NCBI GenBank assembly: GCA_016936505.1
Contig: JAFGXS010000032.1
Span: 1 to 37,470, forward strand
Length of the DNA stretch: 37,470 nucleotides
Reading direction: 5' to 3'
Source: Bacteroidales bacterium
GTDB lineage: Bacteria > Bacteroidota > Bacteroidia > Bacteroidales > F082
Positions 1-9,924 of the stretch are shown one piece after another. Under the pieces are notes generated by a model, which saw only the letters and a list, made by a program, of their open reading frames with translations, did no database searches and was not told the origin of the DNA. The translations under genes and the position numbers were made by a program. Position 1 is the stretch's first letter, and every line of letters begins with the position of its first letter.

Positions 1-25
1 ATTATCAATTTTAAACTTATTTATT

Positions 26-1126
26 ATGAAAAAGATTACACTATTATTAATTTCAATATCATTATTACTTTCATCCTGTATAAAAAATCCGGGACCTCTA
101 CCAGAAATTCCGGACCAGGAAAATAACGGAGTGTTTATTGTGAACGAGGGAAACTTTAGTTACGGAAATTCTTCGCTGACATATTATAACCCCATTAATG
201 ATTCGATGTACAACAATGTGTTTTACAACACCAACGGGCTTCCTTTGGGCGATGTGGCGACATCAATGACGATTCATCAGGATTCTCTCGGGTATATTGT
301 CGTAAATAATTCGGGAAAAATTTACGTGATCAATGTTAATACATTTAAGTATGTGGGTAAAATAACAAACCTGGTATCGCCGCGCCATATTTATTTTTTG
401 AGTGCAACCAAAGCTTACGTTACCGATCTGTATTCAAAAGCTATTTTTATTGTCAATACCGAGACCAATCAGGTTACAGGACAAATTTCGCTGGATAACC
501 ATAATCCTGATTTTTCTCAGCACAATTCAGAACAAATGGTTTTTTATAACAATGAAGCATTTGTCAACAGTTGGTCGTACGACGATAAAGTAATGGTTAT
601 TGATACGCAAACTGATGAAGTGATAGATTCGATTACTGTGGCAAAACAGCCTAACAGCATGGTTCTGGATAAAAACAATAAACTGTGGGTGCTTTCAGAC
701 GGAGGATGGTCGGGTAGTCCCTACGGACAAGCGATGCCTGCGTTAACACGTATTGATCCGGCAACACGAGAGGTTGAGCAGGTTCTTGATTTTAGCGATA
801 TAAACGCTTCTCCTGATCATTTGAGCCTGAATGCAGCCGGAGATACGCTGTTTTATCTGTACACTTCATATTCGGCCGGAAGTTTGATAAATCCCGGAGT
901 TTATGCTATGCCTGTCAACAGTACTTCACTTCCAACCATACCTGTTGTTTCTTCAGGAACACATTCGTTTTATGGTTTAGGAATAAATCCACACAACAGC
1001 CACATTTACGTTTCGGATGCGCTGGATTATCAGCAAAACGGGAAAGTTTTGATTTATCTGCCTGATGGTGAAATCAGCGATAGCCTTACTGCCGGTATTA
1101 TTCCCGGAAGTTTCTGTTTTAAATAA
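26..1126 (+). CDS. Surface beta-propeller lipoprotein, YncE/DUF5074 type (BtuG-like)
   Basis: A 366-residue lipoprotein. The N-terminus has a Lys-Lys start, a hydrophobic stretch and a lipobox ending LLLSSC, which predicts lipidation at Cys18. The mature part is built of short repeated beta-propeller blades (for example GKIYVINVNTFKYVGKI near residue 92 and KAIFIVNTETNQVTGQI near 138) typical of the YncE/DUF5074 family. In Bacteroides this family includes BtuG, a surface lipoprotein that captures cobalamin for the TonB-dependent transporter BtuB. The GVFIVNEGNFSYGNSSLTYY segment after the lipobox resembles that subgroup. The upstream neighbour, where btuB would be expected, lies outside the window, so the cobalamin role is inference. 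A strong terminator follows the gene. Confidence 0.75.
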   Translation: MKKITLLLISISLLLSSCIKNPGPLPEIPDQENNGVFIVNEGNFSYGNSSLTYYNPINDSMYNNVFYNTNGLPLGDVATSMTIHQDSLGYIVVNNSGKIYVINVNTFKYVGKITNLVSPRHIYFLSATKAYVTDLYSKAIFIVNTETNQVTGQISLDNHNPDFSQHNSEQMVFYNNEAFVNSWSYDDKVMVIDTQTDEVIDSITVAKQPNSMVLDKNNKLWVLSDGGWSGSPYGQAMPALTRIDPATREVEQVLDFSDINASPDHLSLNAAGDTLFYLYTSYSAGSLINPGVYAMPVNSTSLPTIPVVSSGTHSFYGLGINPHNSHIYVSDALDYQQNGKVLIYLPDGEISDSLTAGIIPGSFCFK

Positions 1127-1146
1127 TTTTGGGAAATTACTCCCTG

Positions 1147-1200
1147 ATAAATCCCTGCAGAGGTAGCTGGAAAATTATACCTTTGTAGGGATTTATTTTT
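1147..1200 (+). terminator. Intrinsic terminator after the BtuG-like gene
   Basis: A 19-bp stem, arms 1147-1165 and 1178-1196, with only two G-U wobbles and a 12-base loop, followed by a T-rich stretch. The right arm contains the Bacteroidota -7 box TACCTTTG (1178-1185), so the terminator overlaps the likely pdxA promoter. Confidence 0.8.
1178..1185 (+). promoter_or_regulatory. Candidate -7 box for pdxA
   Basis: TACCTTTG matches the TAnnTTTG consensus of Bacteroidota housekeeping promoters and lies 21 bases before the pdxA ATG. No clear TTTG -33 box is visible at the usual spacing, so the promoter may be weak or need help. Confidence 0.5.
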
Positions 1201-1206
1201 ATAATC

Positions 1207-2316
1207 ATGACACAATCAGAACACCAGGAAATAGTCAGAATAGCGATCACTCACGGCGATTTTAACGGAATCAGTTACGAGATCATTGTCAAAGCTTTAA
1301 ATGATGCACGTCTGTTGGAAATGTTTACGCCCGTAGTTTACGGTTTGCCAAAGGTTATGGGCTACCATAGAAAAAACATGAACCTGACTGATTTTAATTA
1401 TCAGATGATTGACCATGCAGGACAGATTGCCCCGCAGAGAATTAATATGGTCAGTATGTCGAATGATGAATTTAAAATTGAATTCGGAAAACAGTCGAAT
1501 GTTGCGGGGCAAATGGCTTTGAAAGCCTTGGAAGCCGCCATTGCTGATTTAAAAAATAACCTGGTTGATGTTATGGTTACAGCGCCAATTAACAAGGCGG
1601 GAATTCATTCGCAGGATTTCCCCTTTGCGGGGCACACTGAATACCTTACCCAGCGTTTTCATGCTGAGGACTCATTGATGCTGCTTGTTACTGATGACCT
1701 TCGGGTGGCTACTGTGACCAATCACATTCCGGTAAAAGAAATTTCAGGCAGGTTATCATCAGATCTGATTTATCGAAAATTACAGATTCTTAATGAGTCA
1801 TTACAAAAAGACTTTTTAATCTACAGACCAAAAATTGCAGTTTTGGGTTTGAACCCCCATGCCGGAGATAATGGTTTGATTGGTTCAGAAGAAAAAGATA
1901 TTATTCATCCTGTTTTGCAAAGAGCAGAAAAAGATGGAATTCTGGCTTTCGGGCCTTACCCTGCTGACGGATTTTTTGGTATGGGTTCATACAAGAATTT
2001 TGATGCTGTTCTGGGAATGTATCACGATCAGGTTTTGGTGCCCTTTAAATTAATGGGTGTCGAAAAAGGTGTGAATTTTACTGCCGGACTTCCTTACGTG
2101 AGAACTTCACCTGACCATGGAACGGCATATGAAATTGCCGGAAAATTCGAAGCTTCGGAAGAATCAATGCGACAGGCTTTATATCTGGCTGTGGATATTT
2201 TTAACAACCGAAAAAAATGGGCCGAAATGAATGCCAATCCTTTGTCTTTTGGTCAGGAAGACAGAAGCAACAGGTATTCAACATCCGATTCTGAAGTTGA
2301 CTCTTTAGCAGATTAA
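1207..2316 (+). CDS. pdxA: 4-hydroxythreonine-4-phosphate dehydrogenase PdxA
   Basis: A 369-residue cytosolic enzyme of the DXP-dependent pyridoxal 5'-phosphate pathway. It oxidises 4-phosphohydroxy-L-threonine with NAD(P); the product decarboxylates and is used by PdxJ. The family's metal-binding histidines are present: H143 in AGHTEYL, H218 in LNPHAGD and H304 in DHGTAYE. Also present are VTAPINKAGI and GPYPADGFF. The N-terminal motif, usually GDPxGIGPE, reads GDFNGISYEI, a variant I associate with Bacteroidota PdxA. Length is slightly above the usual 330 or so because of a polar C-terminal tail after residue 350. The start is the ATG directly after the terminator/promoter hairpin. murF-alr follows after 32 bases. 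Confidence 0.93.
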   Translation: MTQSEHQEIVRIAITHGDFNGISYEIIVKALNDARLLEMFTPVVYGLPKVMGYHRKNMNLTDFNYQMIDHAGQIAPQRINMVSMSNDEFKIEFGKQSNVAGQMALKALEAAIADLKNNLVDVMVTAPINKAGIHSQDFPFAGHTEYLTQRFHAEDSLMLLVTDDLRVATVTNHIPVKEISGRLSSDLIYRKLQILNESLQKDFLIYRPKIAVLGLNPHAGDNGLIGSEEKDIIHPVLQRAEKDGILAFGPYPADGFFGMGSYKNFDAVLGMYHDQVLVPFKLMGVEKGVNFTAGLPYVRTSPDHGTAYEIAGKFEASEESMRQALYLAVDIFNNRKKWAEMNANPLSFGQEDRSNRYSTSDSEVDSLAD

Positions 2317-2329
2317 CCGGATATTTTTG
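2297..2329 (+). promoter_or_regulatory. Candidate promoter for murF-alr
   Basis: The -7 box TATTTTTG is at 2322-2329, with a TTG at 2297-2299, 22 bases upstream, as a possible -33 element inside the end of pdxA. The -7 box is part of a small palindrome, CGGATA (2318-2323) and TATCCG (2330-2335). It would start transcription about 15 bases before the murF-alr ATG. Confidence 0.5.
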
Positions 2330-2348
2330 TATCCGTAAACTTTAAGTT

Positions 2349-4841
2349 ATGTTTCACCGAATTTATACCGGAGAGGAAATTAAAAAGATTTTAAAATCAA
2401 ATTTGGTTTCTTCCCGACCGGAATCTATATTGATCCGTGATATTCTGATTGATAGTCGTCGGTTGATTTCTCCGGTTCAAACCTTATTTTTTGCGCTTAA
2501 GACCAAAAGAAACGACGGACATAAATACGTTGGAGAATTATACCAGAAGGGTATAAGAAACTTTGTTGTTACGGATCTTGGAGCGTTGTCAACCCAATAT
2601 GCCGATGCGTCTTTTTTTGTGGTTGATGACAGCCTGAAGGCACTGCAGCAGCTAACTGCGGCACATCGGGCTTTTTATGATATTCCGGTTATTGGTATCA
2701 CAGGCAGCAACGGAAAAACTATTGTAAAAGAGTGGTTGTTTCAGCTAATGAGCGGAAATAAAACCATTGTCAGGAGTCCTAAAAGCTACAACTCCCAGAT
2801 TGGTGTTCCTTTGTCGGTATGGCAAATGAATGAACAGCATGAGATGGCCATATTCGAAGCCGGAATTTCTGAACCTGATGAAATGGATGCTTTGCAGAAT
2901 ATTATTAAACCATCGGTTGGAATTTTTACAAATATTGGTGAGGCACACAGTGAGAATTTTATCAGTAAGGCTCAAAAAATAGGCGAAAAACTAAAATTAT
3001 TCACACGGGTTAAAACCCTGATTTATAGCAGTGATCAAAAAGAACTTCAGGAAATCATTATCCGAACCGGAATTTTGGAAAATATTGAGTCGTTTACCTG
3101 GGGAAAAGATGATACCTGTGATCTTAGAATTGTTGGCAAGGAAATCTCCGGAAAAGGAACACGGGTTTCAGCGCGTTACGATAATAAGGACCTCTCTATT
3201 GAAATCCCTTTTACTGATTCGGCTTCGTATGAAAATGCCTGTCATTGCTGGAGTGCAATGCTGCTGTACGGTTATGATCAGAAAATTATTGCAAAGGAGA
3301 TGAAAAAGCTGGCTTCGGTTGCCATGCGCCTTGAGCAGAAAGAAGGCATTAACAATTGCACCATTATTAATGATGCCTACAATTCTGATTTTAATTCACT
3401 GGCCATTGCTTTAGACTTTATGAGCCAGCAACAACAGCATAAAGAAAGGGTTGTTATTCTTTCCGATATTTTGCAGAGTGGAAGGAGCGATGCCGATTTA
3501 TATGCAGATGTGGCTCAGTTGCTGAAACAAAAACAGGTTACCAGGCTGATAGGAATTGGTCCGATTATTTCACGACATGCTGATGCATTTGAAATGGAGA
3601 AGGTTTTTTATCCATCGACCCGTGAATTTTTGTCCGGATTTTCATTGGTATCTCTGCGCAATCAAACAATTCTGCTTAAAGGGGCGCGTGTATTTGAATT
3701 TGAACGCATCAACAGGTTGTTGCAGCAAAAAGTACATGAAACTGTTTTTGAAATCAATTTGAACGCACTGGTTTCGAACCTGAATTATTACAGGTCGATA
3801 TTAAAAACCGATACAAAAGTAATGGCCATGGTGAAAGCTTTTTCGTATGGTAGCGGAAGCTTTGAAATTGCCAATGTTTTGCAGTTTCATCAGGTAGATT
3901 ATCTGGCTGTGGCTTATGCCGACGAGGGTGTTGAACTGCGCAGGGCAGGCATTACATTGCCCATTATGGTAATGAGCCCCGAGGAGTATGCTTTTGATTT
4001 GATGATTGCTCATCAACTGGAGCCGGAAATTTTCAGTTTCAGGGCATTGACAATGCTGGAGAATGCCATTGAGCGCAACGTTTTGCCTCCAAATAAACCT
4101 GTAAAGATTCATATTAAACTGAATACCGGAATGCATCGTCTCGGTTTTCAGGAAGAAGATATGCCCGAATTGATTGAGCGCCTGAAGAAAAGCCCGTTGA
4201 TATATGTTCAGTCGGCGTTTTCCCATCTGGCAGGTAGTGATAAGTCTGAACTGGATGATTTTACCCGTCAGCAGATTGCGCGTTTTGACACGATGGGAGA
4301 GGAGTTGAAAAAAGCTGCCGATCATCCTATATTGTTGCACATTCTGAATTCTTCTGGAATTGTTCGTTTCCCCGAGGCTCAATATGATATGGTTCGGTTG
4401 GGAATTGGTATGTATGGAGTAGCTTCGGAAAAAGAAGCAGAAAATCAGTTACAGAATGTTACCAGTCTTCGTTCTGAAATAGCGCAGATAAGAAATGTAA
4501 AGCAAGGCGAATCGGTTGGGTACAACAGAAGTTATATTGCGCCTTCTGACAGGAAAATTGCAACGGTATCTGTGGGCTATGCTGACGGGCTCTGCCGCAG
4601 GTTGGGAAATGGAAAATTTTCACTTTGGGTAAACGACAAAAAAGCTCCGATTGTAGGCGATGTTTGCATGGATATGTGTATGATTGATATTACAGATATT
4701 GATGCAAAAGAAGGCGATCTGGTAACAGTTTTTGATTCGGCTCATCCGGTGAAAGATTTGTCGGTTGCAGCCGATACTATTCCTTATGAAATTCTGAGCA
4801 GGATCTCACGCAGGGTAAAAAGAGTGTATTATCACGAGTAG
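2349..4841 (+). CDS. Bifunctional MurF ligase / alanine racemase
   Basis: An 830-residue fusion. Residues 1 to about 455 are MurF, which adds D-Ala-D-Ala to UDP-MurNAc-tripeptide using ATP; the P-loop GSNGKT is at 119-124. Residues from about 461 onward are a PLP-dependent alanine racemase that makes the D-Ala used by the same branch. The PLP lysine is K496 in VKAFSYGSG (the classical motif is VKADAYGHG), and the second catalytic base is Y725 in SVGYNRSY. CMDMCMIDIT near residue 776 is the usual conserved motif. The fusion is common in Bacteroidota and couples supply and use of D-alanine. The fusion is intact, with no frameshift. The start is an ATG with no Shine-Dalgarno sequence, as is usual in this phylum. 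Confidence 0.95.
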   Translation: MFHRIYTGEEIKKILKSNLVSSRPESILIRDILIDSRRLISPVQTLFFALKTKRNDGHKYVGELYQKGIRNFVVTDLGALSTQYADASFFVVDDSLKALQQLTAAHRAFYDIPVIGITGSNGKTIVKEWLFQLMSGNKTIVRSPKSYNSQIGVPLSVWQMNEQHEMAIFEAGISEPDEMDALQNIIKPSVGIFTNIGEAHSENFISKAQKIGEKLKLFTRVKTLIYSSDQKELQEIIIRTGILENIESFTWGKDDTCDLRIVGKEISGKGTRVSARYDNKDLSIEIPFTDSASYENACHCWSAMLLYGYDQKIIAKEMKKLASVAMRLEQKEGINNCTIINDAYNSDFNSLAIALDFMSQQQQHKERVVILSDILQSGRSDADLYADVAQLLKQKQVTRLIGIGPIISRHADAFEMEKVFYPSTREFLSGFSLVSLRNQTILLKGARVFEFERINRLLQQKVHETVFEINLNALVSNLNYYRSILKTDTKVMAMVKAFSYGSGSFEIANVLQFHQVDYLAVAYADEGVELRRAGITLPIMVMSPEEYAFDLMIAHQLEPEIFSFRALTMLENAIERNVLPPNKPVKIHIKLNTGMHRLGFQEEDMPELIERLKKSPLIYVQSAFSHLAGSDKSELDDFTRQQIARFDTMGEELKKAADHPILLHILNSSGIVRFPEAQYDMVRLGIGMYGVASEKEAENQLQNVTSLRSEIAQIRNVKQGESVGYNRSYIAPSDRKIATVSVGYADGLCRRLGNGKFSLWVNDKKAPIVGDVCMDMCMIDITDIDAKEGDLVTVFDSAHPVKDLSVAADTIPYEILSRISRRVKRVYYHE

Positions 4842-4905
4842 GAGTTGTGTTTTTTACGATATTTGAAAAAATAATATCAATAAAATATGCCCTAAATTCT
4901 GGTTT

Positions 4906-6456
4906 ATGATGCTCCGAAAACTTTACTATTTTCCAAAGTACTCTTTGTTTGTATTTTTTGCTTTGGTGCTTATCCTGTTCTATTTTTATGATTTCCAAAG
5001 CATACTTTTTCTGCATCCCCAGGGCGTACATCAGTGGAGGCAATGCGACTGCCTTTCTATGACCCTGAATTTTTATCATGGAAATGTTGATTTTTTTACC
5101 CCACAGGTTCATAACCTGGGCATAGACGGAACAGGAAAAACGGTTTCTGATTTTCCATTGCTTTATTATGGAATAGCTCAGTTGTGGCATATTACAGGGC
5201 ATCACGAACTGGTGTATCGTATTGTAGTTTTATTGTTTGCTTTAACAGGAGTTTCAGCTTTGTTTAAAGCGGTTGAAATGGTTCTGAAAGATACCTGGCT
5301 GGCAATATTTGTTGCATTAATTCTATGGAGCTCAACCATTTTTACTTATTATGCCAATAATTTTTTGATGAATGTACCGGCATTCAGTCTGGCATTGGTT
5401 GGGTTATATTTCTTTACTCGTTTTTATTTGTCGGGTAAGAACCGGTTTTATAATCTGAGTTTCTTATTCTTCTTTGCCGGAGGATTACTCAAGACCCCGG
5501 CTCTGATGTCTTTTGCAGCTATTTTTGTGCTTTTCCTGCTCGAACAGGTGAGTAATGTTAAATTGGGTAAAGAAGGAAAGCTTTTTAACAATCCCCGGCG
5601 GCAGATTATTCCGTTTATACTTGTATTTATTGTCATAGGTATTTGGTATACTTATGCTTCCTGGTATAATCATGAACATGATAGTGGTTTTTTCCTTGTA
5701 GGAATTTTACCCATTTGGGATATTTCGTGGGATCATATTAAAAAGATTGTTGATTTCGCACACGTATTATGGTTTAACAGCTATCAGTCTGTTTTGATGC
5801 AGGAAATTTCCATTGCGGTTTTTGTTTTTGTTTTATCGCAGTACAAAAAGGTAAACAGGTTTTTGTGGTTTTTTATGGTTACCCTTTTCCTGGGGTTTGT
5901 GTCATTCATTCTTTTGTTTTTCCAGGTGTTCGACAACCACGACTATTATATGATCAACCAGTTGATTTTTATGCTGAGTATTTTTACTGCTTTCTTTCAT
6001 TTGCTGAAAAGTCGATATCCAAAAATATTCTATAACCTGGTTTTTAGAATCCTCCTGTTGGTACTGTTGGTTTATAATGTGAAAGTTTGTGCTCATAATA
6101 TTGCTGACCGCTACAATTCTGGCAGCTGGATGAATGATCATGCTGAGCAAACAAACACTTTAGCAGAAATGTCGCCTTATTTAAGCTCAATAGGGGTAAA
6201 GCAAGATGATAAGGTCTTGGTTTTGGGTGACAGAAGCATTAATATTTCTCTTTATCTGATCGACAGAAGAGGGTACACCAATTTTGGCCTTGGAAAGGTT
6301 ATTTCTGATGATAAAATGAAACAGCTCGAAAAATCAGGAGTGCATTATATGATTGTATTAGATACAACCGAACTTCATGAAACATGGTTACAACCTTATG
6401 TGCAGGATAAAATAGGGCAGTTTAAGAAAATAGCTGTGTACAAACTGAATGAATAA
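4906..6456 (+). CDS. GT-C-type membrane glycosyltransferase-like protein
   Basis: A 516-residue polytopic inner-membrane protein with about ten hydrophobic segments. After the first membrane segment comes an extracytoplasmic loop with HQWRQCD (42-48) followed by GNVDFFTPQVHN. This resembles the HQWRQ-D signature of the PMT_2/GT39-like superfamily, whose members move sugars from polyprenyl-phosphate donors to lipids or proteins on the outer side of the inner membrane. A soluble tail follows the last membrane segment, from about residue 405. It is the first of five genes reading the same way; the next starts 9 bases after its stop. Acceptor and sugar cannot be told from the sequence. Two ATG codons stand in a row at the start and the first is used here. 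Confidence 0.7.
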   Translation: MMLRKLYYFPKYSLFVFFALVLILFYFYDFQSILFLHPQGVHQWRQCDCLSMTLNFYHGNVDFFTPQVHNLGIDGTGKTVSDFPLLYYGIAQLWHITGHHELVYRIVVLLFALTGVSALFKAVEMVLKDTWLAIFVALILWSSTIFTYYANNFLMNVPAFSLALVGLYFFTRFYLSGKNRFYNLSFLFFFAGGLLKTPALMSFAAIFVLFLLEQVSNVKLGKEGKLFNNPRRQIIPFILVFIVIGIWYTYASWYNHEHDSGFFLVGILPIWDISWDHIKKIVDFAHVLWFNSYQSVLMQEISIAVFVFVLSQYKKVNRFLWFFMVTLFLGFVSFILLFFQVFDNHDYYMINQLIFMLSIFTAFFHLLKSRYPKIFYNLVFRILLLVLLVYNVKVCAHNIADRYNSGSWMNDHAEQTNTLAEMSPYLSSIGVKQDDKVLVLGDRSINISLYLIDRRGYTNFGLGKVISDDKMKQLEKSGVHYMIVLDTTELHETWLQPYVQDKIGQFKKIAVYKLNE

Positions 6457-6465
6457 GACTCATCA

Positions 6466-8118
6466 ATGGATACCTTTTCAAATCGTCTGACTGTATTTAA
6501 AAGAGCTATGCTTTTTGTTTTGCCCGCCGTTTATTTGCTGGCAGGTTTCTATTTTCGTCAGATTTTTGGTGACCTGTCGTTGCGTTCGGTTGATCCTGAT
6601 TATATGCATTTAATCAGTGGGCTCAGTGTTTCTTTTGGAAAATTCAGTCAGGCTAATATTGATCATCCTGCTTCTGTTTTGCATTTATTGCTGGCTCTGG
6701 TTTTCAGGTTGGTTTATTTTTTCAGACCCCATACATTGTCTTATTTCGATGATGTTATCAGTAATTCAGATTTGTATTTATCGGTTGCAAACTTAGTGAT
6801 CACAGCAATTATATCTTTTAGTCTATTCTGGTCGGGTAAGATGATTGAAAAAATCAGCGGAAATATTGTCTATGCATTAATGATCCAGTTGTCGCCGTTT
6901 TTGTTTCCTATTTGGTACGATATATTTGGAAGGGTTTACACCGAATTACTTTTTGTTGTTCCTGTTCTCATGATTGTGGTGTTGTTATTTTCTGAATTCT
7001 ATCCTGGAAAAGATGTTTTCAGAAATAAAACAATCACATATGGAATTTCCATTGGTCTGGGTTTATCGCTGAAAATGATTTTCTTTCCTTTTTTCTTTCT
7101 TCCGTTTTTTGTTTTGAAGAAAAGAAGTGAATACCTGAAATATTTGCTTTCAGTTTTAGTTTCGTTTTCAATCTTGTCTGTTCCTGTTTTGGTGCAGTTT
7201 AATCGGTTTTTTGGTTGGATGAAAAGCATTTTTCTGCACAGCGGAAGTTATGAGTCCGGTGCTCAAACTATTATCAATACAACACTTTTTACAGCTAATT
7301 TTCAAAGACTGTTTTCTGCATATCCGCTGGTAGTTATTACAATTGGTGTTTTGGTGGTTGCATTATTAGCACAACTGATAAGGAAGCGTGGAACCCGCCT
7401 AATGATGAGCATTGACCTTGGTGTTTTGGTGGTTTTAGGACTGTTTACATTTCTTCTGAGTAAAAACTTCGGCGAACGATATTTTATTCCGGTATGGCTA
7501 ATGTTTCCCTTTTTATTGATTTTACTCTTAAAAAATATAGAAGTTTTTATTAAGAAAACATGGGTAAAATCGCTGATTTTGATTTTACTGTTGTGGATTA
7601 TGGGAACCCGGTTGGTTCAAACCATTCCGTACATGCGGCTGGTATCTGTAAATGTGGAAAGTCAGATGGAAGCCCGAAAACAAACCCGGGCTGTTTTGCG
7701 AACTCTGCCCGCAAACAGGTATAAAATTATTGTGAGCCAGGATTATGGGAGTCCTTTGCAGGAATATGCTGTTATGTATGGTTTTTGTATGGCAGGAAGA
7801 AATGGTGTTGATTATCGTTCGGATCTGAGTAAACTTTATCCTGATACCTATCAGTATTTCACCTGGGATAATACATTGAAATATTGGGGAGCTCCTTTTG
7901 ATCCTGAAAAGATTATAAAGTCCGGGAAATCGGTTTATCTGTATCTTGAGAAAAATACGGAAGAACTCTATAATCGAACTATTCATAAGTTATTCGAAGA
8001 TTTTCCGGGATATTCCGTACAAAGGGAATTGATTTTTGAAAATCAAGTGAATCATGAGGCAGTTTATCAATTGGTATTTGAAAGAGAAGGTAAAATGAGA
8101 TCAGACAAAAGCCCGTGA
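6466..8118 (+). CDS. GT-C-type polytopic membrane protein, possible glycosyltransferase
   Basis: A 550-residue membrane protein with an N-terminal transmembrane segment (about 14-33), then a loop with acidic residues in SVDPDYMHL (D43, D45) and a downstream IDHPASVL. This is the loop-1 arrangement of GT-C glycosyltransferases, in which an Asp near the membrane face is catalytic. Eight or more further hydrophobic segments follow, then a soluble C-terminal domain from about residue 395. I do not recognise a specific family beyond GT-C. It starts 9 bases after the previous stop, so the two are probably co-transcribed. A 133-base gap follows, with no gene and no clear terminator. Confidence 0.6.
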   Translation: MDTFSNRLTVFKRAMLFVLPAVYLLAGFYFRQIFGDLSLRSVDPDYMHLISGLSVSFGKFSQANIDHPASVLHLLLALVFRLVYFFRPHTLSYFDDVISNSDLYLSVANLVITAIISFSLFWSGKMIEKISGNIVYALMIQLSPFLFPIWYDIFGRVYTELLFVVPVLMIVVLLFSEFYPGKDVFRNKTITYGISIGLGLSLKMIFFPFFFLPFFVLKKRSEYLKYLLSVLVSFSILSVPVLVQFNRFFGWMKSIFLHSGSYESGAQTIINTTLFTANFQRLFSAYPLVVITIGVLVVALLAQLIRKRGTRLMMSIDLGVLVVLGLFTFLLSKNFGERYFIPVWLMFPFLLILLLKNIEVFIKKTWVKSLILILLLWIMGTRLVQTIPYMRLVSVNVESQMEARKQTRAVLRTLPANRYKIIVSQDYGSPLQEYAVMYGFCMAGRNGVDYRSDLSKLYPDTYQYFTWDNTLKYWGAPFDPEKIIKSGKSVYLYLEKNTEELYNRTIHKLFEDFPGYSVQRELIFENQVNHEAVYQLVFEREGKMRSDKSP

Positions 8119-8251
8119 TTGATTTGGAAACAAGAAAAGAAGGAATGCAAAAAAATGATTACTTTCGCAACCTGTTACAAAACAGAAAATTAGAAGGTGC
8201 TTCGGGTGTATTTACTTTGCTTTCAATGTTATAAAAATTAACAATAGGATT

Positions 8252-9913
8252 TTGAATAAAACTGCAATTTCAGATTTTATAGCTAAAAACAAATACATCC
8301 TGTTATTTGTTGCTATTGGTGTTGTGTATTTTCTTTACCAGTTTGTAGATATAATGGAGGTGGATGCGGCGCAGTATGCACTCATATCCATGGAAATGAG
8401 TTTTACAAAAAGTTTCCTGCATGTGTATGAGCTTACCCATGATTACCTCGATAAACCTCCTTTGCTGTTTTGGCTTTCATCCTTTTCTTTTATGATTCTT
8501 GGGGTTTCCAATATAGCCTATAAGCTCCCTTCTGTTCTGATTGCTATTTTAGGTATTTACAGTACTTATCGCCTGGCAAAAGGTTGGTATTCCAAAAAAA
8601 CAGCACTGTATGCCGCTTTAATACTGGCAACTTCACAAGCTATGTTTTTGTTGGTTAACGATATCAGAACTGATACCATGCTGTTGGGATTTTCCATTTT
8701 TGCCATATGGCAAATCAGTGAGTTTCTGGCAAAACAAAAATGGATTAATTTGATTTTAGCTGCTATGGGAATCGGTGGCGCCATGCTATCGAAAGGACCT
8801 TTGGGTTTGGTTCTTCCTGCTGCTGCTGTCGGCAGCGATTTGTTGCTCAAGCGCCAGTGGAAAAATATTTTTAAGTATCAATGGTTGATAATGCTCGTTA
8901 TTGTGGCTGCTATCTTAGTGCCCATGAGTTATGGGCTTTACACTCAATTTGATTTGCATCCTGAGAAAACTGTATATGGATTGAAAGGGCCTTCCGGACT
9001 TAAATTTTTTTACTGGACACAGAGTTTTGGGAGAATTACCGGTCAGAGTAACTGGCAGGATAATTCCGGTCATTTTTATTTCTTTCATACTATTATCTGG
9101 GATTTTCAGCCCTGGGTATTGTTATTTATTCCGGCATTAATTCTGAAAATCAGAAAACTGTTTATTCAGAGGTTCAGACCACCGGTAGCTGAAGAATACA
9201 TGACTTTAGCCGGGTTTGTTTTGTTTTTTATTGCTTTTTCATTCTCTCATTATAAACTGCCACATTATATTTTTGTTTTGTTTCCCTTTGCTGCCATCAT
9301 CACTGCCGACTTTTTTGTAAGGCTTTCCCAAAGCTGGCAGTCGAGATTGGGAAAAATTCAATTTGGATTAATGCATGCTTTCTGGTTGCTGATGATTCTT
9401 GATTTTCTGTTTATTTTTCCGCCTAAAAATCCGGTATTACCAGTCATAATCTTCGTTCTTTATTTGGTATTTGTTTTCGTGTTCAGAAAGTTGAAATTTG
9501 ATGAGCGGATTATGGTTCCCACCATAATAACCGCCGTTGCCCTTAACTTGTTGATGGCAGTTAATTTTTATCCCAGACTACTTAATTATCAGGCAAACTC
9601 ACAAGCCGGAAGATATATTACAGAACACAAAATTCCGCTTTCAAAGGTTTCTCAGCCCTGTGATAAATGCTACTCCTTTGATTTTTATGCCAAAACTTAC
9701 CAACCTGCCGATACTGTTTTTAGCGATGCAAAACAGGGAGATTATATCTTTGTAAGTGAGCAATGGCTGAAAAAAATTGTGGATCAGAAGGTGCCTTTTA
9801 AAATAATTAAAACTTTCCCTGATTTTAGGGTAACCCATTTGAACCCGACATTTTTGTTGAAGAAGACAAGGGAAGAAGCCCTGACTAAAAAATATTTGAT
9901 AGAAGTAGAATAA
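8252..9913 (+). CDS. ArnT-like (GT39/GT83, PMT_2) glycosyltransferase
   Basis: A 553-residue inner-membrane protein. Loop 1 has [12 protein letters not shown] (D38) and then LDKPPLLFW (66-74), the pair of motifs seen in ArnT and related PMT_2 enzymes, which transfer a sugar from undecaprenyl phosphate to lipid A or other acceptors in the periplasm. About eleven hydrophobic segments precede a soluble tail beginning near residue 450. The start is a TTG (8252), chosen because the first in-frame ATG lies after the first membrane segment; AGGA stands just upstream but very close. The DPM1-like gene follows almost directly. The donor is plausibly made by that neighbour (inference); the acceptor is unknown. 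Confidence 0.8.
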   Translation: MNKTAISDFIAKNKYILLFVAIGVVYFLYQFVDIMEVDAAQYALISMEMSFTKSFLHVYELTHDYLDKPPLLFWLSSFSFMILGVSNIAYKLPSVLIAILGIYSTYRLAKGWYSKKTALYAALILATSQAMFLLVNDIRTDTMLLGFSIFAIWQISEFLAKQKWINLILAAMGIGGAMLSKGPLGLVLPAAAVGSDLLLKRQWKNIFKYQWLIMLVIVAAILVPMSYGLYTQFDLHPEKTVYGLKGPSGLKFFYWTQSFGRITGQSNWQDNSGHFYFFHTIIWDFQPWVLLFIPALILKIRKLFIQRFRPPVAEEYMTLAGFVLFFIAFSFSHYKLPHYIFVLFPFAAIITADFFVRLSQSWQSRLGKIQFGLMHAFWLLMILDFLFIFPPKNPVLPVIIFVLYLVFVFVFRKLKFDERIMVPTIITAVALNLLMAVNFYPRLLNYQANSQAGRYITEHKIPLSKVSQPCDKCYSFDFYAKTYQPADTVFSDAKQGDYIFVSEQWLKKIVDQKVPFKIIKTFPDFRVTHLNPTFLLKKTREEALTKKYLIEVE

Positions 9914-9924
9914 ATTTGCCTAAA

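Noticed and set aside
3801..4382. Reverse-strand open frame of 193 codons
   Set aside because: Lies wholly inside the alanine racemase domain; composition is that of an antisense frame and no start signals are seen.
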